From: Bacteroides faecalis
GTDB taxonomy: Bacteria > Bacteroidota > Bacteroidia > Bacteroidales > Bacteroidaceae
NCBI RefSeq assembly: GCF_003865075.1
Contig: NZ_BHWB01000008.1
Coordinates: 62,001-126,000, forward strand
Length of the DNA: 64,000 nt
Direction: 5' to 3'
Shown: positions 36,194 through 44,479 of the stretch, one piece after another
How positions within the stretch are numbered: position 1 is the first letter of the stretch
Layout of the letters: every line of letters starts with the position of its first letter
Notes under the pieces: generated by a model
Databases searched by the model: none
Seen by the model: the letters and a program-made list of their open reading frames with translations, nothing else
Told to the model about the DNA's origin: nothing
Program-made: the position numbers and the translations under genes

Positions 36194-37702
36194 ATGGAAA
36201 AGAAATCGGCTTCGGAAGAAACAATAAATCTACTATATAATAATATGGGAGTTAATATTGAGTTACTATTTCCTTCTTTGTGCAACTGTGTTGATACAAT
36301 AAAGCAGTTAAAAGTAAGTGTATCGAGAAGAAGTGCTGATTATCGTGCTGAATTATTGTTGACAATGTTAGAAATAAAAGTTTTCGCCATCACTATACAA
36401 TTAGATATTTTCACATTTTTAAGAGCTGATTTTCGTACCAAACATCCATGCGAGAAACGAATCAATCTAAAATATGTCAATGTCGCTATTTTAGAAGGGT
36501 GTAAATATATACAAGGATTTGGAAAAGATACTAAACACAGTAAATTGTCGATATTACGAGAAATTGGGCAATCTAATGATGATAGTGAATTATGTATTGA
36601 TGTTTTGTCATTGAAAAACTCATTGGATGATTTTCTAAAACTATACAACAATCTCAATGATAAAACAAATAGAGATTTAGCCCTTCATTATGATCAAAAT
36701 CCTTTAAAAGTTTACGAATTCCTTGAGCAAATTAGCGAAGAGGTAGAAGTGAGTCGAGTAATCAAATGGTTTGATGTATTAAAGGTAGTATCTCAGACTA
36801 CAGAGAAGTATATTAAAAAATATGAATCAATGCTATCTGAAAATTTAGATAGTTCTAGTTTTATTGTTGATATGTATAAGCAAATCAATATTTTCCCCGA
36901 TAAAGATAATAAAATTTATAATAGTACAGATGAGATAATCAGAACATATAGCAATCGCCTTGACAGTATAATTAGGAATTGTAGATTGTCTGAAAAAATA
37001 GGCAAGACAATGAATTCAAAATTTCAAATAGATGTAGGTGCAATTAAACAGTTTTGTCAACCTCTGATACATGATGTATATCCGGGAATACACATACATT
37101 ATATATATTTAGATTTAGCTTGTGCATTAAAAGCATACTTTACTTCTGAGTCGTTCGTTGAAAGACAGCTAAATTTACGAAGAATTACCGTAATTCTTTA
37201 TGATGGATTTGCTCGAATATATGGCTACAATGATGCGCAAAAGGATCAATCATTTTGGAAGGGGATTTGCTCAAATCTGCAACATTCTGAGGATGTTGAA
37301 ACTAAGAAGTTGCTGATTAAAACACAAAAGGTTCTCGATGATTTATCAAAAGATCAATCAATCAATAATCCCACTTTGCGAGAATGTTTTATTCATTATA
37401 GAAAAGGCAAAATAGATAATGTGATAAAATTACACGAAGAAACAATGAAGGCTTTCCCAATAGCTGAAATGGCAAAATCAATGAAACTATTAATTGTTTT
37501 ACCTGACATTATTAAGCTTAATGCCACTTCTTTGGCTGTTGTTAATAGATCTTTGGAGCAAAGTTTTGAGGAAAAGAAAAATGAGAATAGGGATAGCTTA
37601 TATAGCATATTAGATATGATTCCAAACGCTGAACTAAAGAAGAAGTTTAAGAATGATATTATTGATAAATTTGAGGATATATTGATTAAGTTCAAAAGAT
37701 AA
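36194..37702 (+). CDS. Unrecognised protein with duplicated HEPN-like domain
   Basis: A 502-residue, mostly helical, soluble protein that I cannot match to a named family. It has an internal duplication with a constant offset of 236 residues: EKRINLKYVNV (87-97) against ERQLNLRRITV (323-333), and RDLALHY (160-166) against RECFIHY (396-402). Both copies keep Arg-x4-His-Tyr, which resembles the R-x4-6-H catalytic motif of HEPN ribonucleases. Each half has several long helices around the motif. It lies beside the DUF262 pair on an accessory stretch, so a defence or toxin role is possible, but this is inference. GC is low, like its neighbours. Confidence 0.55.
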   Translation: MEKKSASEETINLLYNNMGVNIELLFPSLCNCVDTIKQLKVSVSRRSADYRAELLLTMLEIKVFAITIQLDIFTFLRADFRTKHPCEKRINLKYVNVAILEGCKYIQGFGKDTKHSKLSILREIGQSNDDSELCIDVLSLKNSLDDFLKLYNNLNDKTNRDLALHYDQNPLKVYEFLEQISEEVEVSRVIKWFDVLKVVSQTTEKYIKKYESMLSENLDSSSFIVDMYKQINIFPDKDNKIYNSTDEIIRTYSNRLDSIIRNCRLSEKIGKTMNSKFQIDVGAIKQFCQPLIHDVYPGIHIHYIYLDLACALKAYFTSESFVERQLNLRRITVILYDGFARIYGYNDAQKDQSFWKGICSNLQHSEDVETKKLLIKTQKVLDDLSKDQSINNPTLRECFIHYRKGKIDNVIKLHEETMKAFPIAEMAKSMKLLIVLPDIIKLNATSLAVVNRSLEQSFEEKKNENRDSLYSILDMIPNAELKKKFKNDIIDKFEDILIKFKR

Positions 37703-37959
37703 ATCTTGCTCTACAAGAGTTGCTTACTGTCTATCTATTCTGCGGAGCATATCAGCGCTATTTTGCCACCCAAGGATACTACTCTACTCGGCAGAAAAAA
37801 TGACCTGACCGTTTAGAGGCGACTTCTTCTTTTGTCATCATAGTAATTTCATTTGCGGATAAAGGTAAGCGGTCAAGCCAGATCAGAAAACATGTAGTTC
37901 ACAGGAGGCTTACAATATAACTCTTCAAATGATTAAACCTTCGTTATGCGCAGTACTTA

Positions 37960-39099
37960 TTATTCAATTAGTTCAAAATTATATTTTTCAAATTCATTTC
38001 CGTTGATTATTACAGCAACTTGGTGAAGTCCGAGATGAAATTTCCTTGTTGTTACTAGACGAAAAGAGTGTTTCCGAGTAATTGGTGTTATAGAATTCTT
38101 GGCGTAGTCTTTTTCGCTGATTTTATGAACTTTCTTTGCTAGTGTTCCATTTGCTTTTTGGTAGTAAATTCCGTATTCAAGTCGTATTTTGGCTTTCTTA
38201 TTATTGTTGTTCAATAGGTTAAAACTAAACTCTAATGAATCTCCAACTTTAACTTTAGAGCTTGAAATTTGAAAGTTCTCAATATTAATATTTTTTACAA
38301 TAGAATTAAAGCCAAACAACTCCATTACTTCTAAATTACCTTGTTTTAAGAGTGTCCGACAGGCATGTTTAATAATCCAATCTACTTCTTTTGATTCTCC
38401 TTGCCATCTTTTTACCAAATCAATTACTGTTTCGGGATTATCTTTCGCGATATCATTCAAATTATTGGCAACACTTAATCTCACAAATCTTGACGGGTCA
38501 TTTTTAAGATTTTCCAAAATAGGAATGATTGGTGCAGGATTTGCTTTCAAATTTGGCAAAGCTATTGCCCAAGGAAGGCGCGGACGACACCCTTCTGATG
38601 CAAGTCGTCTTACTCCCCAATGCTCGTGCTTCGACCAAACTAACATTTGTTTCATCATTTCATCCGGATATTTTATAATAAAAGGATGAACAGCAAATTC
38701 GCAACTTGTAAACTGGGTGATTCTCTCTATCGCTTTGACAGACGTTTCATAATCATCCAACCCATATTGTTCCACATAATTATCCAAAATTGCCCCATAT
38801 TCTAGTGTTAAGCCATACTTTGTGTCATCTATTCTTGAAAAATCAGGCTGTGTATTTTTAACACAATCCAATAACTCAAGTATTTTAGCAATCGCATCTT
38901 TGTAATTTGTAGGTAAAAACTTTTTTAGGATGGTTGTAATGTGCATAATGCGTTGTTTGTATTCTCTGTTATCCCATTCATTATCCATTGTTTGGGACAC
39001 AAACTCATGAGCATCGAAATCGTTGATAACGAATTTCAAGTCTTTCGTAAATCTATCGAAAAACTGCTTGTTGTACATGTTTTTAAAAGCTTCTGCCAT
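37960..39099 (-). CDS. AlkC-like DNA alkylation repair protein
   Basis: A 379-residue protein of HEAT-like helices (about 1-265) followed by a beta-rich Ig-like domain (about 270-379). HWGVRRLASEGCRPRLPWA is the hallmark helix of the AlkC/AlkD superfamily, and FVRLSVANNLNDIAKDNPE is a second typical repeat. AlkC enzymes remove alkylated bases such as 3-methyladenine; a C-terminal Ig-like domain is known in part of the AlkC family. It stands alone on the minus strand, with no partner genes. The annotation as a glycosylase comes from family knowledge. Confidence 0.82.
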   Translation of the reverse strand: MAEAFKNMYNKQFFDRFTKDLKFVINDFDAHEFVSQTMDNEWDNREYKQRIMHITTILKKFLPTNYKDAIAKILELLDCVKNTQPDFSRIDDTKYGLTLEYGAILDNYVEQYGLDDYETSVKAIERITQFTSCEFAVHPFIIKYPDEMMKQMLVWSKHEHWGVRRLASEGCRPRLPWAIALPNLKANPAPIIPILENLKNDPSRFVRLSVANNLNDIAKDNPETVIDLVKRWQGESKEVDWIIKHACRTLLKQGNLEVMELFGFNSIVKNINIENFQISSSKVKVGDSLEFSFNLLNNNNKKAKIRLEYGIYYQKANGTLAKKVHKISEKDYAKNSITPITRKHSFRLVTTRKFHLGLHQVAVIINGNEFEKYNFELIE

Positions 39100-39610
39100 A
39101 TTTCTCTTTTTATGTTTTGTTAGATTTCAGGGGATAGGCTATGTATGATCATAAATAACAATTATTTAGTTTTGGTATCATCTTTACAAAGGTATCGTTT
39201 TTTGCGAGAAATTCGTAATTGTTAGTACGATTAATGTTTTAAACAGTTTCTTGTTTTCCACTTCTTTCGGTTCCAACCATCTAGTTCTATTATCACTTAT
39301 TACATTATTTCGAGTAAGTATCTTAAAGGTAAAAATGAATAAAGATACTATTACAGAAAGGACGAATTCATTTGAGTATACAAGAAAACGGGTGGTTATC
39401 GTGTATGTAATTTTTTTGTTGTTTGGGAGGGACTTCCCGTTATTTTCACACCAGTTCTACAAATGATGTGGAGAAAGTAAGATAGTCTTATGCTAAATTA
39501 GATATTTATATTTGAATAATTATGATAATCAGCAAAAAAGTACGATTTTTGTATTGAGATTCGATTTTATTATCGAAAATAAGAATATAGAAGACAAAAC
39601 AGATCATGTT
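39100..39610 (+). other. Intergenic stretch before the EamA gene
   Basis: No gene is supported here; short open frames (for example 39251-39466) have no family pattern. A TATATTTG -7 box lies at 39507-39514, about 100 bases before the EamA start. Confidence 0.5.
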
Positions 39611-40495
39611 ATGAATCGTATAAAAGGCATATTGTATGCAGCGGCATCTTCCTCCACTTTTGGATTGGCTCCGTTTTTTTCTATCACGCTGTTGCTGGCA
39701 GGCTTTTCATCTTTCGAGGTACTTTCCTATCGTTGGGGAGTAGCTGCTATTACTTTGACAATCATCGGTATGCTCTCAGGATGTAATTTCCGGTTGGATA
39801 GAAGGGATTTTATTGTCGTGTTCTGTTTAAGTTTATTTCGGGCTGCCACTTCTTTTAGCTTGATTGTCGCTTATCAGAATATTGCGAGTGGAGTTGCATC
39901 TACTATTCATTTTATGTATCCGTTGGCTGTTGCGTTAGTGATGATGTTCTTTTTTGGGGAGAAGAAATCTATTTGGGTGATTATTGCTGTTTTGATGTCA
40001 CTGTTTGGAGCATCAATGCTTTCTTCAGGAGAGCTGAATGTTGAGAATGGAAATACAGCAATCGGATTAATTTGGGCCTGTGTTTCTGTCTTTTCTTATG
40101 CAGGCTATATTATCGGAGTTCGGAAAACGAGAGCAGTGCAGATTAATTCCACCGTTCTGACTTGTTATGTCATGGGGATGGGAACTATTTTCTATCTAAT
40201 AGGAGCCGGCTGTACATCCGGACTCCGGATGGTAACAGATGGATATACCTGGTTGATTATTTTGGGGCTTGCTTTACCGGCTACAGCTATTTCTAATATT
40301 ACTCTGGTACAGGCTATCAAATATGCAGGTCCTACACTAACCTCTATTTTAGGAGCTATGGAACCTTTGACAGCCGTAGTCATAGGTGTTTTGGCTTTTC
40401 ATGAGCTTTTTACCATGAACAGTGCCGTTGGTATTTTGTTAATTCTATTGGCAGTAGGTATTGTGGTATTTCGTGAGCGGAAAATCAAAGGTTAG
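39611..40495 (+). CDS. EamA/DMT-family transporter
   Basis: A 294-residue inner-membrane protein from MNRIKGILYAAASS with about ten transmembrane segments in two EamA repeats (GILYAAASSSTFGLAPFF and GLIWACVSVFSYAGYIIGVR as repeat starts; LGAMEPLTAVVIGVLAFHE at the second repeat end). It probably exports or imports a small metabolite; the substrate is unknown. The frame extends upstream to 39512 without an ATG at its start, and the -7 box at 39507-39514 argues for the later start at 39611. A hairpin follows within 15 bases. Confidence 0.9.
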   Translation: MNRIKGILYAAASSSTFGLAPFFSITLLLAGFSSFEVLSYRWGVAAITLTIIGMLSGCNFRLDRRDFIVVFCLSLFRAATSFSLIVAYQNIASGVASTIHFMYPLAVALVMMFFFGEKKSIWVIIAVLMSLFGASMLSSGELNVENGNTAIGLIWACVSVFSYAGYIIGVRKTRAVQINSTVLTCYVMGMGTIFYLIGAGCTSGLRMVTDGYTWLIILGLALPATAISNITLVQAIKYAGPTLTSILGAMEPLTAVVIGVLAFHELFTMNSAVGILLILLAVGIVVFRERKIKG

Positions 40496-40507
40496 AATAG
40501 GGGCAAT

Positions 40508-40531
40508 AAAAAATACCGCATGAAGCGGCAT
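40508..40531 (-). terminator. Terminator of tRNA-Thr
   Basis: On the minus strand GCCGC, loop TTCAT, GCGGT and then a T-run form a short intrinsic terminator. It lies 14 bases beyond the tRNA 3' end and may also end the convergent EamA transcript. Confidence 0.65.
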
Positions 40532-40544
40532 TCGGTTTTGAGAG

Positions 40545-40618
40545 AGCCTCTTGTCGGATTCGAACCAACGACCCCGAGATTACAAATCACGTGCTCTGGC
40601 CAACTGAGCTAAAGAGGC
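40545..40618 (-). tRNA. tRNA-Thr (anticodon TGT)
   Basis: On the minus strand the acceptor GCCTCTT pairs with AAGAGGC, the T arm contains GTTCGAATC, and the anticodon loop TTTGTAA gives TGT (Thr). No CCA is encoded. Confidence 0.93.
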
Positions 40619-40637
40619 ATTTTTTCTTTTGCGGGTG

Positions 40638-40668
40638 CAAAGGTAAAAATATCTTTTTAATTTGCAAA
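40638..40668 (-). promoter_or_regulatory. Promoter of tRNA-Thr
   Basis: On the minus strand, TTTG (40665-40668) and TACCTTTG (40638-40645) are 19 bases apart, a perfect Bacteroides promoter. The -33 box is half of a TTTGCAAA palindrome shared with the divergent gene. Confidence 0.75.
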
Positions 40669-40694
40669 TACCAAGTTTACTTTTTTTATATTTG
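40661..40694 (+). promoter_or_regulatory. Promoter of the thioredoxin-like lipoprotein gene
   Basis: TTTG at 40661-40664 and TATATTTG at 40687-40694, 22 bases apart (slightly long). The -33 box is back-to-back with that of tRNA-Thr. Confidence 0.6.
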
Positions 40695-40718
40695 CAATCT
40701 AACTAATAGTCATAAAAG

Positions 40719-41324
40719 ATGAAGAAGAAAATGATGAGTGTATGTGGTATGGCGTTTTTAGCCATCAGTTTAATCGCCTGTTCCGGTCAGAAGAAAGGAA
40801 CAGAAACGGTTGAAACAGTGACAGATAGTGTGAAAATAGCAAGTGATACAATTGCTGTAGAAGCAGATAAAGCAGGATATATAGTAAAAGTAGGTGAAAT
40901 GGCTCCTGATTTTACTATCATATTGACTGACGGTAAGCAAGTAACCTTGTCTTCTCTTCGTGGCAAAGTGGTTATGTTGCAATTTACGGCAAGTTGGTGC
41001 GGAGTATGTCGTAAAGAAATGCCATTTATTGAAAAAGATATTTGGTTGAAGCATAAGGACAATGCCGATTTTGCTTTGATTGGCATTGATCGCGACGAAC
41101 CTCTGGATAAAGTTCTTGCTTTTGCTAAGTCTACAGGAGTTACTTATCCCTTGGGATTAGATCCCGGTGCTGATATTTTTGCAAAATATGCGCTGCGGGA
41201 TGCAGGAATAACAAGAAATGTCTTGATTGATCGTGAAGGACGAATTGTGATGCTGACACGTTTGTATAATGAAGAGGAGTTTACATCACTTGTAGAAAAG
41301 ATCAATGAAATGCTGAAACAGTAA
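40719..41324 (+). CDS. Thioredoxin-like (TlpA/ResA-type) lipoprotein
   Basis: A 201-residue lipoprotein. The signal peptide ends in a lipobox LIAC with Cys21; then comes a short polar linker and a TlpA-type thioredoxin domain (about 55-200), starting VGEMAPDFTIILTDGKQVTL. The active site is WCGVC (Cys94, Cys97). The cis-Pro loop region appears as GITRNVLIDREGRI, with Thr in place of Pro before Arg. It is expected in the periplasm, reducing or forming disulfides. It is transcribed singly and ends at a hairpin. Confidence 0.88.
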   Translation: MKKKMMSVCGMAFLAISLIACSGQKKGTETVETVTDSVKIASDTIAVEADKAGYIVKVGEMAPDFTIILTDGKQVTLSSLRGKVVMLQFTASWCGVCRKEMPFIEKDIWLKHKDNADFALIGIDRDEPLDKVLAFAKSTGVTYPLGLDPGADIFAKYALRDAGITRNVLIDREGRIVMLTRLYNEEEFTSLVEKINEMLKQ

Positions 41325-41345
41325 TATTCTTATTTTCCGTTGAAA

Positions 41346-41403
41346 CAGAGGGGAAGAAATATCGGATGAGTCAAAATGAATCACTTGTATATTCCCCTCT
41401 TTG
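41346..41403 (+). terminator. Hairpin after the thioredoxin-like gene
   Basis: AGAGGGGAA (41347-41355) pairs with TTCCCCTCT (41392-41400), around a loop of 36 bases. It probably ends both this gene and the convergent methyltransferase gene. Confidence 0.5.
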
Positions 41404-41433
41404 CTATTCTCTTTCCAAATAAAGTCGGATTCT

Positions 41434-42165
41434 TTAAATAATACTCAACTTAGCCAAATAGTCATAGTGTTTCCCTTCCTTGACTAACTCTGCTTTAAAT
41501 CCGCACTCAGAAGCATATAAACTGAGTGTTTGGAAATCTACGTATAGCCAATCAAATGTCTCTCCTTTAATTTCCTTGTATTGCATCTGAAAATCGATCT
41601 CTCCGTAATAATCACCGGCAAGGTCAATAAGCATACTTCCGTCTTCTTCTTCGAAAAGATAACGCAGGTCGCTGGAATCCATTAAAATACATCCATTCGG
41701 ACGTAGGATACGTTTCATTCGTTGGAAGAAAGCTGGCATATTACTAAGCCTTCCGATGATACCTGAACCATTCATAAGCATTAAGATAGTATCAAATGAT
41801 TCGGTGAATGTCTCATCAAAAAGATTGATGAGGCGGCAATCTTTTACACCGCGCTTTTTCATCACATCGACAGAAAGTGGTGAAATATCGATAGCACAGA
41901 CTTTTTTTTCCATTTCCTGAAGTGCTAAAGCATGACAACCGCTTCCTGCACCGACATCCAGAACATGTCCATTAGCCATTTGAAGGGCAGTACGTTCCAG
42001 CAAAGGCATAGCTTGCATATTACGAAAAAGTTGCTTTACCGGAATCTCATCCTCATCGAATTGGGAAGAGAATACACGCAAACGATCGGCTTTGCGATGA
42101 TTGAAATAATCGGCTATTGCAGCACCCATCGGGTCTTTTTCAGCAGGAAGGATGATTGTTTCCAT
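41434..42165 (-). CDS. Class I SAM-dependent methyltransferase
   Basis: A protein of 243 residues from METIILPAEKDPMGAAI. Motif I is VLDVGAGSGCHALAL, followed by VCAIDISPLSVDVM (motif II acidic residue), and FDTILMLMNGSGIIG (motif III/IV region). The substrate is unknown. A minus-strand -7 box TATCTTTG at 42193-42200 lies across the start of the longer frame (42195), so 42165 is the better start. The promoter is divergent from that of the small basic protein gene. Confidence 0.85.
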   Translation of the reverse strand: METIILPAEKDPMGAAIADYFNHRKADRLRVFSSQFDEDEIPVKQLFRNMQAMPLLERTALQMANGHVLDVGAGSGCHALALQEMEKKVCAIDISPLSVDVMKKRGVKDCRLINLFDETFTESFDTILMLMNGSGIIGRLSNMPAFFQRMKRILRPNGCILMDSSDLRYLFEEEDGSMLIDLAGDYYGEIDFQMQYKEIKGETFDWLYVDFQTLSLYASECGFKAELVKEGKHYDYLAKLSII

Positions 42166-42192
42166 TTTGGTGGTATAAGATTGTTTAATTGG

Positions 42193-42200
42193 CAAAGATA
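42193..42200 (-). promoter_or_regulatory. -7 box of the methyltransferase gene
   Basis: On the minus strand TATCTTTG, 28 bases before the start at 42165. The -33 element is unclear. Confidence 0.5.
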
Positions 42201-42222
42201 GATATTTCCATAGAAAAAGGGT

Positions 42223-42230
42223 TATCTTTG
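42223..42230 (+). promoter_or_regulatory. -7 box of the small basic protein gene
   Basis: TATCTTTG on the plus strand, 37 bases before the start at 42268, and divergent from the methyltransferase promoter. Confidence 0.55.
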
Positions 42231-42267
42231 CAGTCGAAAAAATAAATCACTAGTAGATGGTTAGTAT

Positions 42268-42453
42268 ATGAGTATAGAAGATGCAATTATGGGTGGAATC
42301 GTTTTTAAAGGTAAGAAAGACGGTCCGAAACAAGAGGAAAAGGTGAAAACGAAAGCGAAAAAGGCAACATATATTCGTGGACAACATGGCTCTGGAGCTG
42401 CGAAGATGAAAGCCGAGATTCGTAGAAAAAGAGCTAACCGACATAAAAAATAA
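42268..42453 (+). CDS. Small basic protein of unknown function
   Basis: A 61-residue, very lysine/arginine-rich protein: MSIEDAIMGGIVFKGKKDGP, a lysine-rich middle, YIRGQHGSGAAKMKAE, and an RRKRANRHKK end. No membrane segment is present. The charge suggests nucleic acid or ribosome binding, but no family is recognised. It has its own promoter box and is followed after 6 bases by a membrane protein gene, so they are probably cotranscribed. Confidence 0.65.
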   Translation: MSIEDAIMGGIVFKGKKDGPKQEEKVKTKAKKATYIRGQHGSGAAKMKAEIRRKRANRHKK

Positions 42454-42459
42454 GAGGAA

Positions 42460-42939
42460 ATGAATATAATTATTAGTTTATTAGTGTTTGTATTAGGATT
42501 GAAAGGCTATTTTATGCTGCTTAAATTGGAACGTCTTTGGATTAGTTTAAGAGGTATTCTGGTAAAATTTGATGGTAGCGTGTATGGTAAAGTAGTGGAA
42601 GTTAATTTCTATACGAAAGAATTTGCAGGGAAGGAGATTAAGCTATGTGAACCTAAGATTGAATACAAATTAGAAGGAAAGGACGAAACATATTGTCGTA
42701 ATATCAGTGCAACCGGAATATATTATCGCAATGAGAAGCACAGTCTTATATGTGGAGCAAAGAATTTCAAGGTAGGAGATAAGGTAACTGTTTATTATGA
42801 TTCCAAAGATGCAGATAACTTGTTTGTCCAACCGAGGAGGCAGTTAACTCGTAAATTTTTTACTATGTTTTTTCCAGGGTGTCTATACCTTGCAATTGCT
42901 GTTGGATGGGTATATCTACTTATAAATCAAATGATATAA
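42460..42939 (+). CDS. DUF3592-like membrane protein
   Basis: A 159-residue protein with an N-terminal membrane segment (about 1-22), a central beta-rich domain (GSVYGKVVEVNFYTKEF, VGDKVTVYYDSKDADNLFV) and a C-terminal membrane segment (about 137-157). The VGDKVTVYYDPxxP-type block is the signature of DUF3592 proteins. Function is unknown. It ends at a strong hairpin. Confidence 0.7.
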   Translation: MNIIISLLVFVLGLKGYFMLLKLERLWISLRGILVKFDGSVYGKVVEVNFYTKEFAGKEIKLCEPKIEYKLEGKDETYCRNISATGIYYRNEKHSLICGAKNFKVGDKVTVYYDSKDADNLFVQPRRQLTRKFFTMFFPGCLYLAIAVGWVYLLINQMI

Positions 42940-42944
42940 AATAA

Positions 42945-43000
42945 ATGATATAAAAAAGCGGGGCAGAACTTAAATGTTCTGCCCCGCTTTTTTATATCAT
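42945..43000. terminator. Perfect long hairpin, bidirectional terminator
   Basis: Two 25-base arms, perfectly complementary (core GCGGGGCAGAAC / GTTCTGCCCCGC with flanking AAAAAA/TTTTTT and ATGATAT/ATATCAT), enclose a 6-base loop. It separates two convergent genes and touches the stop codon of the VOC gene. Confidence 0.85.
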
Positions 43001-43377
43001 TACTTCTGCGGAAGAATTTCAATCCAATAATCGTCTGGGTCGTTGATGAAATAGAGCCCCATGGCGGTATTTTCAAAACAAACGCAATTCATTTCTTTGT
43101 GATATTGGCGTATCGCTTCGTAATCACCGGCTACGCGGAAGCATAAATGACTTTCGTTTTCTCCCAGTTCGTAAGGTTCCGGATGAGCTTTCAGCCATGT
43201 CAGTTCCAGTAGAAATCCGGTTTCATTATCCGTCAGATATACTAGGATGAACGAACCGTCGGAAGCCTCTTTCCGGTGATGTTCCTTTAAGCCCAGTGCT
43301 TTCTCGTAGAAAGCGATACTTCTTTCCAGATTCGTTACATTAATATTGAAATGATCGAATTTGCTTTTGATTTCCAT
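43000..43377 (-). CDS. VOC-family (glyoxalase-like) protein
   Basis: A 125-residue protein with one vicinal oxygen chelate module pair: KFDHFNINVTNLERSIAFYE (first metal His), GFLLELTWLKAHPEPYELGE, and FINDPDDYWIEILPQK (final Glu ligand). The pattern resembles lactoylglutathione lyase (GloA), which detoxifies methylglyoxal adducts, though Bacteroides lack glutathione in general, so the natural substrate is uncertain. A DUF4468 gene lies 15 bases upstream in the same direction. Confidence 0.85.
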   Translation of the reverse strand: MEIKSKFDHFNINVTNLERSIAFYEKALGLKEHHRKEASDGSFILVYLTDNETGFLLELTWLKAHPEPYELGENESHLCFRVAGDYEAIRQYHKEMNCVCFENTAMGLYFINDPDDYWIEILPQK

Positions 43378-43392
43378 TTTTTCTAATCCAAT

Positions 43393-44466
43393 TTATTTCT
43401 TCATCAAGATTTTAGTGATTTCTCCAACATAAGTGCGAGGCTGTCCGGATTTGGCATCTTGTACACTCAGTTTCTTACATTCAATAACAGCTGTCGGAGT
43501 AGTTTGGTTCGGAGCATAAAGTTTTAATGTGTAATTTCCTGCTTTATCCATTGTTTCATAAGGTTGATCGGCAGATAATGAACAGTAAGCAACTACCTTA
43601 CCAGACTGTTTACCTAAAGCACCACCGGCGTTGGCTGTCATGTTCGTCATATTGAATTCATCATTACCAATAGAAATCACTAACTTACAATTGCCAATCA
43701 AAGCATATAATTCTGCTGGAATTTGTTTCAGATCAACTTCGGTATAACCCGGCATATCTGCAGATTCTTTTCCGGTTGTAGTAATTTTACCACCCTGACC
43801 TATAACCACCGGACCCTCTCCGGCAACAATGGAAGTAGCTTTATTTTCTTCCTCTTTTTTCTTCTGGGCTTTTGGACGGGTATCCGGTGCTCCGAAAGCT
43901 ACGGCTACATCAAAAAACAAGTCATCAGCGAAGTCTACAGTTTTTCTACGCCATTTTGCCATTGCACGTACCAATTTCTTTTTATCTTTTTTAAGAGCAT
44001 ATTTATCGGTGATCCATTCTTCAGCCTTATAATTTTCCGTATCGCGGTAGTTATAACGAATCTTTTCCAACTCAACGCGACAACTGTTTGGCATACAGGT
44101 AACTGTAATCTGATAGTTCATCAAAGAACGGTCTAACATCAGAGCTGCGGATCTGAACACTAACCATTCTTCACCTACTCCGGCAATGGTTCCTTCTGCT
44201 TGGTTTTCATAAACCACACGACTGTCCTGATTATTATTTTCTTTCAGACGTTCTGTTATCCACTTTTTCATAGTGTCATAGATTTGTGCTTGACTCATTC
44301 CGGGAATCTGGAATTCTTTTGAGAATACTACTTTACCATCTACTTCCGGAACGGCTCCCGCAAGATATCTGGTATCATCTCTTTTTTCTTTTAAAGATTC
44401 AGCTCTCGTTGCCATCGGCAAACCTACGAGAAACAGTGTAAGAAACAGAATTGCTAACTTCTTCAT
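43393..44466 (-). CDS. DUF4468 domain protein, exported
   Basis: A 357-residue protein with a signal peptide (about 1-22, ending MATRA). The following domain, VFSKEFQIPGMSQAQIYDTM, is the DUF4468 type with a TBP-like fold found across Bacteroidetes. A lysine-rich linker (KKKEEENKATS) leads to a second domain (about 240-350), beta-rich, with YALIGNCKLVISIGNDEFNM. It is probably periplasmic or surface-exposed. Function is unknown. It precedes the VOC gene in the same direction. Confidence 0.78.
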   Translation of the reverse strand: MKKLAILFLTLFLVGLPMATRAESLKEKRDDTRYLAGAVPEVDGKVVFSKEFQIPGMSQAQIYDTMKKWITERLKENNNQDSRVVYENQAEGTIAGVGEEWLVFRSAALMLDRSLMNYQITVTCMPNSCRVELEKIRYNYRDTENYKAEEWITDKYALKKDKKKLVRAMAKWRRKTVDFADDLFFDVAVAFGAPDTRPKAQKKKEEENKATSIVAGEGPVVIGQGGKITTTGKESADMPGYTEVDLKQIPAELYALIGNCKLVISIGNDEFNMTNMTANAGGALGKQSGKVVAYCSLSADQPYETMDKAGNYTLKLYAPNQTTPTAVIECKKLSVQDAKSGQPRTYVGEITKILMKK

Positions 44467-44479
44467 AATTATTATGTGT

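Noticed and set aside
39251..39466. 71-residue frame before the EamA gene
   Set aside because: No family pattern, no promoter at a suitable distance and mixed composition.
29306..40618. Complete integrative element at tRNA-Cys
   Set aside because: No integrase, relaxase or conjugation gene is present and I did not find a repeat of the tRNA 3' end.
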